From contig CM082585.2 of NCBI GenBank assembly GCA_040954595.2, forward strand, positions 4,960,001-5,024,000: 64,000 nt of DNA. The letters are read 5' to 3'. Origin of the DNA: Balanoglossus misakiensis. Lineage: Eukaryota; Hemichordata. How positions within the stretch are numbered: position 1 is the first letter of the stretch; each line of letters begins with the position of its first letter. The position numbers and the translations under genes are program-made. Below the pieces are notes generated by a model. That model saw only the letters and a list, made by a program, of their open reading frames with translations. It ran no database searches and was not told the DNA's origin. Shown here piece after piece: positions 33,295-47,672 of the stretch.

Positions 33295-36200
33295 TAGTCC
33301 GGCCGCCAAATCCACTTTTTTTGCCGAACCTTGTTTTGGCGTCTAAAGTTTTTTTTAAAGCGGATTCTGCTTGCATAGATCACCAGAGTGAAAGAAATGG
33401 TTACTGGAGCTCCGTCAGTGTTGAGCAATTTGAGATAATTAGCATAAAAAAATGGCCGCCAAATGATTTCAAATTATCAATATATAGGCCGGCTGCCAAG
33501 TCCGCTGTTTGTGACGAACCTTGTATTAGTGTCATCAGAGATTTTAAAGCGGATTCTGCTTGCATAGATCACCAGAGTGAAAGAAATGGTTACTGGAGCT
33601 CCGTCAGTGTTGAGCAATTTGAGATAATTAGCATAAAAAATGGCCGCCAAATGATTTCAATTATCAATGTAAGAGATATAGAAATCACCTTTATAGTGCG
33701 AAAACAGGTTAGTTGTCATAATTGAGTATATTTAAATACTAATTTGCATAAGTTAACGCTCCATGACGTATATACAAGTATTGTAAACCCTAAACATGAG
33801 TTACATACACGTTTTAACCAGATGAATGTTAATCTTTGCCGCAAAGGAATATGGCCGTCACTGTAGTAAAATGAAAAATACAATGAAAACATTGCATTTC
33901 TCACTTTAGAACTTCATAAACAAAGCATGATCTCATCCAGTAGAACACATGGAAGTAAATGTACTCCACTGAGACATTAGATTTTTTATTTTTCATGGCA
34001 CAAAACTTGCGGAAATGTTTCACTATACTGATATTCCTTTCATTTTTGGCCATTTTATCATAAATTCATAAATAAGTGTTTTCTTGATATACTATCAGGC
34101 AATATCATTTATTACACCTAATTAGAAGTACAGTGTAGATCAGAGATTATTTAAAGCTTAACTGTTTTTTATAAGTTGAACTGTATAAACGCAGATTATA
34201 ACGTATTCTCTAAACTACAATAAACTACATTGAAATGTACATTAAAATGTACTAGACATTGTTCTGATCATATTTGTGTGTTTCCAAATGAGTGTATGCA
34301 ATCCTGAAAGACCCGTATACATATCCTTTATCTGTATCTCGGATAAAGATACACCTATTAAAAATGTTCGAGCAGAATGTCTCATTAGTCAACATGAGTT
34401 TTTTCCGGGATTTTAAGATTTGTTTACAAAATAAACATTGGCCAAATTTTAGACAAGGATATAATGAATAAAGTTAGCAACATTCTTATGATTCAGGACA
34501 CACCTACAGCCTCCTATTCCTATATAAACACCATGGGAAGGAAACTGTCCCATTACAACAGAGACTAACATTACTGATGAAACAGGCTTTCTTTGGTGGC
34601 AGTCGTAGGCATGAGCATATTGTCATTAAACACAACTCAGGCTATATTTTTCAACAATGATGCCAAATGTAAATACACCGATGTTGAAATAATAAGAATG
34701 CTGAACTTCCTGTTACCTTTCTATACATCCATATGGAGCCAAGTTTATGTAATCTCTACGAAATATGATGTAAAACTATTGCTTGTAAATGTTCCAGTAA
34801 CACCTTAGATAAGTCGTCGATTTCATAATTGTGAACTATCCTACTATATGTGACCTACGGGTAGTCATAACCAGCTATAACCCTATAACCACTGAAATTA
34901 AATACAAACACTGGTCCCCAGATCGCATTTGTGATTCGCCTCGAAATAATGTACTGATCAGCTGAACGAGATCTTTCAACCTTCAAATCTCTGTTCACAC
35001 TTTTATCCTGAAAACACTAGATAAAACTGTAAAGTCTTCCGATCTATCCCTTTGATGTGCGTTTTCGAAAAGAACTGGTGTGGAAGATGTTAAGCTTCTT
35101 ATTTTAAATTCATTTATAGAAACAACTTGAGAAACCTGAAGGAATGCGCAAGAAGACCTTTATAAAAATCAAGTAGAAATTGTCCCGACTCACACATACC
35201 TTGGCTCCATTTTTGATAATACATTAAAATGGGATGCCAACACGTATTTTGTAGTGAGAAAGAGCAGTGTTTGTATTTTTAAAGGAAATTGGCATCGTTT
35301 AGATAAGAAAGGGAAATTCATTCATTTAAAGCGTTCTAACATTTTCCTTCAGTTGGCTGCTGCCTATCTGTCCTTAAAAGTAAAAAATGCTGGAAAAGAC
35401 AAGACAGTTCCAAAATAATCTGCACTCCTGTTAGAAATTAGCAATGTTTTTTTTATAATCAACAGGTATTTCGCAAAGCTTGCACAATCGATCCTTCAAC
35501 ATCCATGATTTATCACCATAGTTTAACTTCCTCCTCGTTCATTTTTAAAGGTTTCAGCTTGCAGGTTGAACAGGCACAAACATTCAGCTTTTAAACGATA
35601 TGAGTTGATTGATGTTCCATGTGTATCCTTGCCCTTTTTAAATGTTCGAAATGTTTTCACAATGTGTATGTATGTTTTTCAAGAGTCATTGTTTGCCAAG
35701 TTTTGTGATGAATAAACAAAACTCCCGAGATGCGGTAAAGTTTGCAACTAATATGAGGAATTTAAAATTAGACACAGCTTATTACCTTTAAAACGAAATT
35801 GAGGCAGACATTCTCTGACTTTCGCAGAATAATTTACGAAATTCAGTGGTATCTAAAGAGACTTTGTAATTCCAAATATGACTCATCAGTCACTCAAATG
35901 GCAAGTGACAGTATTTCTGGATTTGACTCACAATAATAATTTGGCATTTTGGTAAATTACACTTTAGTTTGTTCCTTTTGGTCAATCTTGACTGGGGTAA
36001 CATTCTCGCATGATACGTTGTCCAATTCGGGACACCTGGTACGGCCACTTCAAGTAGTTCAAGGCGATAAAATATAGCAACTGCCATTATCAATTATTTC
36101 TTGGAGCTGGTAATTTTACCTCGTATGATAATGATTATTGGACTGGATATGACGGCATTATGTTGCCTTTGAGAAAGGGCGAAGGATTACCTGGCTGCTC

Positions 36201-37035
36201 ATGATAAATGTGTGATAATCAACATTAATTTTGCGAAAGAAGATTTATGTACTTGCAATTCTCCCGACTTTAAATAGATTTTTGCTACCCAGGTGAGTAA
36301 TAAAAGTCTCATCTGGTCGACACAATTCCAAGATGGCCGAGTTTTTGCCATGTTTAAGAAATGGGAGTTCATAAGCTAAAGTGATATTCGGTCATTCCGA
36401 TACTTTGTAACTAAAAAAATTTTTAAATGTAAAAAAAGTTGATTGACTTTAATATGTCAACTTCAAAGCAGAAATGTTTGACCAAAGGAAGTCATGAAAT
36501 ACATTAAACATATAATGTCTTCTATCTATTACTCTAGTGAATTGTCTACTTTTTACCCATAATGCAATTATTATGGGATTTTACCCTCTAGCACAAAGTG
36601 AAAAACTATTTAAGGTGGCCAGAATTATAAAACAGTGATAAGAAATGTTTTAAAATGACTGCACGTAGCAAAATACATATGTAAAAGTTATTCAACAAAA
36701 ACAGAGGTTCACAGATGGCCACCATCTTGAAATTATGCAAATTAGCTCATTATAAATGGCAACATTTATTTTCTAGTTTGTCTTAAGCAACAACTTGGTG
36801 AAATAAATGATAAAAACAAAGCTACAGGGTGTATAACGTTCGTTTGACTCTTCTTTCTCAGCCAAAATGCAATACGTTGGCGGCCATTTTGATTATGCTA
36901 ATTTATTCAAATTGCTCAATGCTGACAGAGCTCCAGTAACAATTTTTTTCACTTTGGTGATCTATACAAGCAGAATCCGCTTTAAAAAAAACTTTAGACG
37001 CCAAAACAAGGTTTACCCCTCTGGCGGCCGGACTA
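33295..37035 (+). mobile_element. TIR element L, copy 2
   Basis: Same 3741-bp length, orientation and palindromic flanks as L copy 1, with terminal repeats at 33295-33484, 33485-33670 and 36875-37035. It carries the RT-like relic at 35146-35418. Probably the same physical element as copy 1. Confidence 0.75.
35146..35418 (+). pseudogene. Reverse-transcriptase-like relic in L copy 2
   Basis: Direct copy of 14104-14376. Confidence 0.5.
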
Positions 37036-37835
37036 AAATCTGGCAATTTTCTCTTGAGGTTGGCAGACGACATCTTCCGCGGTGGCCATTGTGTCAGACG
37101 AAGCGACGCTGATGGACGTGACCGAGTTTGCGCACTCACGCTGGTCACGTGACCGGTTTATATTTTTTCTGCTATTTCCCTAGCGGTTCATAGTCGATTC
37201 TATTTTCCTATCACGTGACGGATTCTGGCGAATCACGACACAGTATTAGCATGAGGTATATTATAAAAATCACTATTACAGTAGTGTAGTAAAAGACCTT
37301 TCAACTCCAGGTTCACCCTGCTACATTGTAGGTGATCATCAGTTGCATCATGATGGATTGAAAAGGGTGAAACAACAAAACAATCTCAAAGTCACAACTA
37401 AATAATGATTACCGTAAAAGCTCACCCATAACCAGTAACCATCAAGTAGCATTGTGTAATTTGGACAGGCATCGTTAAAAGTCAAAATGATTATCAAACT
37501 TTGTTGATATAATAAGGAGTAATGTTTTTTATGCATGATCAGGCAAGCATGCCAATCCTTTATCAGCAAATTTTGGGAAAAATACTTTGATAGTGCAGTG
37601 TGGACACTCTGGTGTTCCGCGACCAGAGGTCGCGAGCGCTGCAGCACTTGCACAGCACACAACTAAATCTTTCAGTTGAAAAACTTTGATACATTTCCCA
37701 AAAATGAGTAACCCCCCCCTCTTCATCTACAATTTTTGAGAAACCCCCCCTTGCAGCCTTCCAATTTTTGAGTAACCCCCCCCCCCCTTGATTCCTCCGA
37801 CCCCCCCAGGCCATAAATAATGACGGCTCCCTTAC

Positions 37836-38062
37836 CTGTATGTCTTCTGTGTCGTTTATTTCCGCCTTTGCGATGTATGACTCATTTGTTGACTTCTCAA
37901 CCTTGAAATCGGCCTGCAACATTCTGTTACTCGCTGACAAGTGGATGTTTAAACTCTCGCTGTCTTCTTCCGGTTTTCGTTCGTGATACGAGATTTTGGC
38001 GCAGTGCATCTTGGATGTATTCGCCGTCACGTCCCAGTTAAATTCTCCGGGAGATGGACGAT
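37836..38062 (-). CDS. Unassigned internal exon, copy 4
   Basis: Reverse-complement copy of 11228-11454. Because the poly-C run downstream has 12 bases here, the readthrough frame beyond the donor differs from other copies; the exon itself is unchanged. Confidence 0.4.
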
Positions 38063-38142
38063 CTGCAGACCAACAAGAAAACTGAAATTTTGGCAGATGC
38101 ACACGGACGAGGGCGCGAACCAAACCAAGTTTCGGACTTCAC

Positions 38143-38204
38143 TAGTCTGGTCCCCTGCCCCAGTAGCGCAGCCAGCGGTGGGATTGGGGCAGGGGACCAG
38201 ACTA
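38143..38204. mobile_element. 62-bp foldback, copy 4
   Basis: Mirror of 11086-11147. Confidence 0.65.
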
Positions 38205-38507
38205 CGGACTTCACATTGTATACGACGTGTTCTTTGTTGACGTCATTGCGGTTGTTTGCAGCAGTCAGAATTCAAAAGGAAAATCGCGACACGACACTAA
38301 TCTCCCTCTTGTCCTCGTGGGCACATCAAATATTGCCTCAGGTTTGTTCGAAAAGTGCCCAGTGAATTAAAAAACACAAACAGCAATCGCACACCTCACA
38401 GGCTACGACATAGCTAGCAGCTCGGCAGGGAAATTCAGTACTCGAAGAAGTCTGAACTCTATTTAGCATTTCGACCTCTGTGGAATCTATGCTGTATTTT
38501 ACAGTAT

Positions 38508-38679
38508 ACACATGATGACTGACAATGAGGGCGACAGTGTATTTTGATGACCGAGGGCGATGCTAGTCACAACTAAAACAGTCTTGTCTGCCCGAGGGCA
38601 TAGTCCGAGGGAAAACAGACTGTTTTGGTGTGACTGGCAGTCCCGAGGTCATCAGAAATACACTCTTGTCATCATGTGT
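38508..38679. repeat. Foldback FB1, copy 4
   Basis: Mirror of 10611-10782. Confidence 0.7.
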
Positions 38680-39192
38680 TTTATAACACACCAAACCGAT
38701 CGAACTGAAGCCCTGGGGAAAAGTTCGAAATGACTAAGGTCACGTGACGTCGTATTGACGAATCACGATCGAGGGTTCGCTGCATGGTGTGTTATAATTA
38801 TAATTGATTTCACCATAAGAAGTAATTAAATTACATAAATTTGATTTTTTTGTACTATTGGTGGGGACCATGAAATATAGTTTGTCAGAACAGATCTTCC
38901 TTCATGGCCCTAACAAAATATTTGAAAGAAAAAGAAAGAAAACAAATTGTCTAGAATTGCAAAGAAGATGTACATTTTAGAGCAGAACAGGTGCATGCTG
39001 AATACATAATACATAAAGAAAAAACTCTGGATCAAACTGGTGGAAAAACAAAGCAAAAGAGAAACAGAATAATCTAGGAAAATGGGAAAATTCTAAAGGA
39101 CAACGAAACTGCCACAACAGTTTAGGCTGAAGGAAACTGAATAAACAAAAATGAAATGTGACAAAATTTTGAGGAAAAACTAGATTACTCAA

Positions 39193-40844
39193 CTATGGAA
39201 GTTTGGGGTATCGGACAGACTTATAAGTGTTGAGTTTGAGTGCATATCGTAGGCTATAGTTTTTTGGGCAGTGGTAATCATTTATAGGATAGAAATCCTT
39301 ACCTTTAAGACTGATCAAAACCGATTCGCCTCCTTTATACCTCCACCACATACGTGAATGTCTCTGGTGCCAGGCCACGTTCAGTCTTGTGCAGAACCCA
39401 TGAGCATTTCCCATAACTGTGCCCCGACGCTCAAGCAAAGATATTGTACCCGGGGAAACACGGTGAAATGTGTCGCAGTCTTTCACCACTGCATCCCTGG
39501 TCAAACGGAAATCTTTCAAATCTTTGTCAAAATCGGGTCCATATTCTCGAATTTTCCGCCACAGCGTTTTGTTGAACATGTCATATATCTGGACATCCAG
39601 AAAGTTCCATTTGCGTATGGACTCTTTCAAGTGTTCATCGAGAGGAACACGCTTTGATCTCGAACGCACCCGTCGTGATATATACAATATATCCTCCATT
39701 TTCCAGCACATAATCCTTTTCAGCAACACCAGGGAATGGTCGTAATATTCAGCCACAAGAACTAAGTCAAGTTCTTTCTCCAGTGTTGTAAAGTACTTAT
39801 CAGGGTTGTGGTGATATTCCTGGTCCAAACCGAGATGGCGGGCCTGGCCGTTCCGTACCACGGCCACTTGGGGTGGTTCCCCCTTTCTTTGAATCACCTT
39901 GAAGTAATATTCTGCGTTCTGTAGAAATTCTTTCAATTTTGCGGTGCTATTTGGATAATGTGTTTTCTTAAGGAATCTTTCCAAATGGAAAAATTCAAAC
40001 GCGGATTCAAAGTTTGCAGCTGGCTCACGTACGATTGAGACCAAAATTGTATTGGGAGATTTTGCACCACGGCAGTTCAGTCCAGTTTTATCAGCGCCGA
40101 CAATATTTAGTGTTCCATTCTCTCTCAAGAAATGAATACGATTTCTTCGTTGCATTTTCAGCACGGCTAATTCGGCACCATGATTTTCCCCATTCACGTG
40201 ATAGAGTCTCATGGTTCCTTTGTATCCGCTACCTTCGTGGTGTATAATTTGTTTTTCATGAGTAAATTGGTTTTTCTTTGCGAATCTATCGATCAGTGTT
40301 ACAAGAGTTGTACTGCCCGTCTTGCGGTTGAAGATATACGCCACGTTGTTAAGTTGCTCGCAACGTTCGGCCAGTCCACGGCTTCTGGATGGCGGCGGTA
40401 TCCAACGTTGTGAATGAATCTCCGAAACTGACGCCCTCGCGTGAAATCCTGAAATATGACTATAACCGGTAATTGGATCACTTACGCGTCATCATAAATT
40501 GAAACAATAAGTATATACATCGCGCACTCTTGGACGCGAGAGCGAGCGCACGCGCAGTCAAAATGAATCTAGGTCTTCATATATACAACTTATTCTCTGA
40601 CCATTTTTCAACTAAAATAGCCGCTGTAAGTACGAAAGGTTCATTGTCATAGCAAGTGCATTTCAATCCTTCGTATAGTTTAATTATAATGGAATTAAAT
40701 TGCATTGGCCAAGACAGTAGATGCTATAATGCAGATATTATTCACCTACCTATATGTCTTTTTGACAAATGTACTCGAATAGTCTTCATGCAACACATAG
40801 TACAAGGTTACAATGACACTGACACTTAACATCACCAAGAACAT
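39193..40844 (-). CDS. Gal3ST family sulfotransferase, copy 4
   Basis: Inverted copy of the gene at 8446-10097, with exon 1 at 40750-40844 and the main exon ending at 39193. The protein is identical. It lies on the contig that also contains the intact inverted GPCR, so this is the best representative of the right-arm gene. Confidence 0.85.
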
Positions 40845-41001
40845 TAGTCGTATCTAAAATAAATCAAACATGTCTGCATACTTTAGTCCTAAATTTAGAC
40901 ATAAAAACAAGCCACTGTTTTTTCATCAGTAGTAGATAAATTTCATTTTATTCGGGCATAACACAACCTCAAATAAATCACCTGTACTTAGTCTCCATGC
41001 C

Positions 41002-41137
41002 CCTTCATGCAAATTTGCATTCGTATGACACAGTGGAAAAATTCAGATTTGCATACGTATCGCACGGTGGATTCATGCAAATTTGCATACGTATAACTCA
41101 GTGGAATCATGCACATTTGCATACGTATGACACAGTT
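41002..41137 (-). promoter_or_regulatory. 34-bp octamer array, copy 4
   Basis: Mirror of 8153-8288, upstream of the copy-4 sulfotransferase. Confidence 0.5.
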
Positions 41138-41733
41138 GAAGATGTGTGTACAGCACACTATAGCATTGCATAGTGCATTGCAGTGGGTGTACAATAATGA
41201 CCACTAATTACCTTGGTAATTTCAGACATAGTTTACAAGCTTACTGGATGCATATACTTAGCAGCGTTATTTTCTTCGTGACGTCACAGATGTTCTTATT
41301 CGCAACTTTTACCGAAGATGTACTGTTGAAATGAGAAACATGAATGAGCAAAAATGTTGAGTACACAATTTGCATATTTAATATTTCTGAGCATTGTTTC
41401 CCCATTTTCGGTCAAAAATCCTTTTGTCTAAAACCGCTTGCTTTGAAATTTAGTAGGAATGTTTCTTGGGGTAACCCAAGTAAGGTGTTGAAAAATAATA
41501 GTGAAATTTGCATATTTGTGTAATTGGGGAAATTTTTGCAATTTTTCGTCAAAAATTGTTTTCTTTCAAACCGCGTGTCAGAGTGCTTTGACCTTTGGTA
41601 GTTATGTTACTTGTGGTGATTGAAATAATATACTTATTTGGTACTCTATATGTTTACATAAATTTAATAGGCCAGCTGTCACAAAGACTACCAGCTGTTC
41701 TATTATTAATTACCAGTGGCAGGTCAGTGAGCG

Positions 41734-41772
<39 letters not shown>

Positions 41773-44700
41773 CAATTTTTCTAGCACTAAGATTCATTGC
41801 CATGACACATGGCAGTTTATTTGAGCATGGTCCTAGTTATTGTTGTTACATTTCCATATTTATAATTGGTTAGGTCATATATGCTTGCCAACGTCACGGG
41901 TGATTTTTTTATTCTGGTATAAGCCTACTTCCATGTAATCCTCAAATGGGATCACGGTGCCTATGACGCTATGTTTTTTATCCGACCTGTACTACGTGGA
42001 GGAGATTCTTGTGATAGACATTCAAAAACTAAGGTATTCAGAGATTCAAAAGCTCAGAAGTCTTTCACACTGCACATGGTCATCAAAGTAGGCCATGACC
42101 CTCCCAGTATACAAGTGACATTGTCCGGTCTTTCAAAGGACAGCGTGAACCATCCAGTAGAGCACGGTTACTAGAAGAAGTAACCGTGAGTAGAGTAAGG
42201 AATTTAGATCACGCATTTATGTTGGAGGGGTCGGCACAACTAGTATACACTTGTATACAATAGTAAACCTTTAGGGAATCTTGGAGACTGCTTTTCAGAA
42301 AGCCTGCCAAGTACCGACTCAAATGCAGTCGTTTACATAAATGTGTGTGTATGTGTGTGGGGGTGTGTCTGTGTGTGTTTGGGCGCGTGTCTTCCAGCTC
42401 ATAAAAGTACATATATGAAGACGGCAGTCCGTGGAAGTGCAAGGTTTTGTCTACTTGATATCGCTGTCGCACGAATCAATGGCTTATCAACTATACTCAA
42501 CACTCTCTTTTCTGCATCACCGCCATCATCAAAACAATTCAGGATGTCCACTGTAGCTGTGCGTGGCTGGCGAGTTCTGCTCTGGGGTGACGCTGCGCGT
42601 TTGCTATCGGCTGTGTGGTTGGAGACACGCCCGGTAACAACACACCCCTTCAACATGATTCAAACCAAGCAGATCAAGCCAGTCAAGAATCAGTTTTCTG
42701 AAGTTTGTATATGAGTGCTGGCGTAAGTCATTCAAGAAAAAGGGTGCATTTAACGTAACTGAGACACCCTTCACTTTGATGCGGTTTGCCACATACACGA
42801 GAGAACAGGTTTGCGCAAGGCATGAAATAGAACGGGGCTTCAATACTGAATACACTGACGGTTGGCATTCGTCGTGAAGTTTGCAAACATAAAATATGAT
42901 ACCACCTCGGAATGAATTTGCAAAATGTGACGTAACTTATCTGGTGAAGAAGCGACCGTGAACCATGCGACTTCCATTCTGACGTTCAAACACCGAACAA
43001 GCAAACGTTTTACGCCAGCCATTACTGCATGTGATATACTTAGTCTAATAGTTTTCCATTCCATTTGTTATCTGGTCAACAAGCGTCTGTTAGCTCCCCC
43101 CAAAAAACACTTTTCGGGGTGAGTTTATAGTGCAAGACTCGGACATTACCTGATGTTCTGTTCTGTTCTGTTCTGTTCATGAGAAGGACACTTTACTTCT
43201 TGAAGAAATGGGTTCCTACTCTTCAAAGTGGGACGGGTTACCGTTGGTGCTCCTTGCTGTCCAAATGAAATGCCGAGGACGAACGCGTTTCTACAGAGAG
43301 CAGAACAAAGGAGCAGACAATGTCTGACCTGGGCTGAGGGCGTGTGCATTCAAAGTTAGAATGAATAGCAAGGATATGGCAATGACAATACAGGACACTT
43401 TCACCTTCTGGTCTGAGTACCATGACGGTATGTGTGTGCGTAGATGAGAGCTGTACACACATCATTCTATAGATCTTTTAATTCGAGTACCACGAGATTG
43501 GTTCACACCGTTCATATGCCTCACCAAATTAAACCGGTGGTTTTAGATATTTTTTGATCGACATTGGTATAGGCATTACGGTATATTTTTCCATTCCATT
43601 GGATCAAAGTACATCTAGGTCAACAGGGGCCTGTGAACCAGAAAACTCGAGAGCAGAACAAGGGCTACATAGAGACTTGTCTCTGACCGGGTATTATAAT
43701 CAACGTTAAAATGAATAGTTGGTTATTGAAAGGGAACCCATCTGTACAATGCCCGTTCAGCCTTTGGTACTTGTTGCATTCTATAATATTGAACAGTCAA
43801 CAATTTCTGGTATTATGAACTTTGACACTTCACGTGTAAATAAGTTAAAATAGCAAGTCGTTACAGAACACTGCGCATGCGCAAACGGTCCCTGCGACGG
43901 ACGGCGTAAAGGGCTCTGTAGAACACTTTATTTTCGCGAGCAATTAATTTTCGCCAAATACGCGAGAGCCAAAATAGCGGCGTGGAAATAAAAATTGCGT
44001 AAATGTTTTTTGAAGATAACGATGCAGTGAATGAAATAAGTGAACGCGAAAATTAATACTCGCGAAACAGTGGCCTCTCTCGATATCGGTATACCTGGGC
44101 GAGTATGACCATGTTCTGCCCAGAAAGAGGGTCTTGGGAAATCTATTCGACATTTATGACATTTGATTTTATGATCTGACGATATTATAAATCTATTTAC
44201 CAAACTTCCCCCTCCCCCTCTCTCTCTCTCTCGCTATCTGTCTCTCTTCCCCCTCCCCCCTCTCTCTCGCTATCTCTCGCTATATCTCTCTCTTCCCCCC
44301 CTCTCTCTTCCATTTGTAGACAGCTTTAGCAAGTCCAGAACTTCTCATATACACCTGAGACTAGTATACCTGTTAGGGATAATCGTCTCAGTGTACACCC
44401 ATTGCGAATCTGGTGACCGGTACGTAGTGCGGCATTGAGCGGAGGCTCAAATCCCGCACGTTCGGTAGACTTTGGAAGTAACGCATCCGCGAGTTTCGCA
44501 AAATGTGAGTATTGACGAAGGAAATGCGGCGGCAAGTAACATTCCAATTTGCTAATGCAGTACACGCCTCGGGGACAGATTTTGTATAACATTGATAGCC
44601 CGCAGAAACTTTCAATTTTTTGCTATATTAAAGTCCGTCTGTGAGGTGTTTTTTTTAAAAACATGAATAATCACCAACGCGTTTTCCTATCTGCATAAAA

Positions 44701-47338
44701 ACCCGCTATTTTTATTTTCTTCACGTAGTTAACGCAGAGATTGGAGACCAATTGAAATTCAAATTTGAGATAATTTTCCTCTGTACGGTGACGCCTAAAT
44801 TTTATTTTCTATTTTACAACTGTCACAAATAATCTGAAGCTTCCTCGAGTAAAATATGAGAACAACCGTTTACTGGTAAGAATCTGCATAAATTCAGTAA
44901 CGCTGAATATATTTACATAATAATGTACCACCTGTTGGATCATAAAGGACGAAAGGTAACAATGCTGAAATATGGTAAACAGAGTAATCGCACGAACAAA
45001 CAAAAACGAACAAGAACTCGCTCAAAAGTTACACGCTGAATTGTATGAATTTGCCGATTATTTGATACTGTTGATGGGGTGTGGCGTTGATGTGACACCG
45101 GCGAAACGTTGGAAACAGTAACTGAAGTTGAACTTGTAGATGCCAAGTGCTTACGTAGCGCCGAAGACGTGATTACTCGAAAACTTGCCAATGATCTGGT
45201 CACTTCCATAGAGGCTTCCCGGCAGTGTTGACGACAATAGTCGTTGTTGGCATGGCGACGGTTGATTCGAGTAGCTTTTGACACTTGCCTCGTTTACGTG
45301 CCCACATCGTATAGGTGTACATGTAAACGGTGTGTCGAGTGTCGAAACTCGCATTATCTAAGTGTTTGTTGCAAATCGTAGTCTTGATACAGTGCTAATA
45401 TTTTCGACAGGCCCATGCACTTCCTTGCTCAGGTTTTTTTTTCATATCTCAAAGTATGTCACTCAGCTCATATTTTTTTTTTGCATTTGGCCTAAAACAG
45501 TCCCCCAGCGGGCTTTATCTCCTCACAACGGGCCATACCCCTTACTTACTCTGTCAAATATGTAATTATCAAGGTTTTTCTATGTCACGTGGCTCGGTCT
45601 CAGCCCGCAATCAAGAGGTGCTGAATGATTGACAGTATCGGCGACATTGAGAGCTTCTTGTCAAATCACTAGGGCTGATCGGCGTTTTGTGCGTCCTCGA
45701 GACTTTCCAATCATTTTTCGTCGTCTTGACAGCTCCTTGAAATACATACTTTGCAACTTGAAAAGTCGTGCATTATATTTAACTTTCGTTCTATGGAGGT
45801 CCTTTAGGTGTAATATGTCAATAAACTGATGCCGTTTTTTTGTTAAATATTTATTTATTGCAAGAAACGAAACAAAACACAAAGACATACAATACATTAA
45901 GAAATACAGAAACAAGGACGTTCTATACGAAACGCGGACGCGCATTTCAGTATCACCCATTCTTGGAGCAAGACTAGTCCAGACCCCGTTGTTAATATTG
46001 TGGCATTTCCCCCACATGACATCACAATTCATGTAGAGTCAGGATATAGCCACCTCCTCTTTGAACATGGCCAATAAAACATTGATATCACAAACACTCT
46101 CGCAAGGCATTCTTAGTATTGAAACAGCTAAATAGCATATGTTGAAAATATCCACAGAACTAATGTGTTAGTTAATCTTCCATTTCTTAGAGAACAACTA
46201 AAATATCTAACAGCAACAAGTGGAAAATCAGAATCGGAGAAATAAAACGTCTGGGTTTTAAAAACTTATGTCAAAATAACTTAAACAATGCAGATACTCG
46301 AAATTACATGATATAATTCACTCTCAAAAAGAAAATGAATTTCGTCTTCAAGTGCGTCTTTACAGAAATCAAAAATCTGATAATAATTTTAAAATGTACC
46401 TATTTCAATTTGTTCAACCAATAACAAGAATAAAATGTGCTAACAGTGAAAATATTCTGAGTGATAAATTACATATTTTTTAGTTCACTACACCTTATAT
46501 TGTGGTGAGCACTGTGATAATATAAACAAAACCTATTTGTTATTCAAGAACAAAACGTCAGATTTCGCAAATGATAATATTGCGTTCACTACTACAAAAT
46601 CTTACTGTGTTAACAACGGCGCATGTGTTTTGAAAGCGTCGTCGACCGCGCGCACTGTACCTTGGTTTTCTATATCAAAGCATTTTTATCGCACGTTTGC
46701 CAATACACGGGCATGTGGAAGGACCGCCCACCGGAGAATGTTGGACGGTTGCCGGTCTAGGCCTCTAGTGGTGGAATGATTAGTGCGATCGCAACGCACG
46801 CTCCTGAGGCCTCGCTTTCTGTGTCTTTGAGTATTGACATGTCAGAAGTGAACCTTTAAAAGTATTTTAAGGATGTGCGATCGGTATAATTGAAAGTGTT
46901 GTCATTAACAAGTAATTTTACACCATCGGCACTAGAAATGTCTTTGTTTGAGATAATTTAAAGACTTTTCACTCAAAGATGTACTGCGAACGAAGTACAT
47001 TTTCTCTCTTCCCATCGGACGAATTTATTCATTATGAAAATATACACATAGCTCGGCCGAATGTTAATAATTATATTCTGTGGTCGAATAAAATCATACA
47101 GTCACCCCGCTCTATTTTGAGATAAACTTTGTTAAATATTTTGTCAAAAATGCTGACTCAGCAGTTATTTTGTTTTCATTATAGACTAAAATCGCGGCCC
47201 AGTATTTTAGAAACAAGCACGGTGACCCCAGCGGATTTGTATTATGCACACAAACGGGAAAACGTAAAATCTACAATTAAAAGAAATTGTTGGACGTGTT
47301 TCGGCCTAGTACACAGGCGCAATCATTTCAAACATTAA
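41138..47338. other. Mirror of 1952-8152, no gene seen
   Basis: Reverse complement of the arm intergenic region. It includes the purine/pyrimidine tract (about 44205-44312) and the dispersed repeat near 46960-47335. Confidence 0.6.
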
Positions 47339-47564
47339 AGGGACAAAAATCGCTCTTTTTGACCGTTCTGTGATATCAAGAATACCTTGAATACTCGCAT
47401 TAAGTCTCCTGGTTAACAAAAGTCAGTTTACAAGCAGAGTGAAGTTTGTATACAGCTGACCAGTACTTAAGTATGCTTTAAGACGTCAAACAGAATATAT
47501 ATACAGCTTTTCGTGTCAAACACAACTGACCAAATACATTGCAAAAGAGAGCGACTTTGTCCCT
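47339..47564. mobile_element. 226-bp MITE, copy 2
   Basis: Mirror of 1726-1951 with the same TTA flanks. Confidence 0.6.
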
Positions 47565-47672
47565 TAAAGCTTACACATGTTATTGTGTATTTCGGAAATG
47601 ACAAACTCACTTAGCTTCGACCCGTCGTGATACAGCCTTTCTGTGAAAGTGAATTCAAGATTCTAGTCCACC

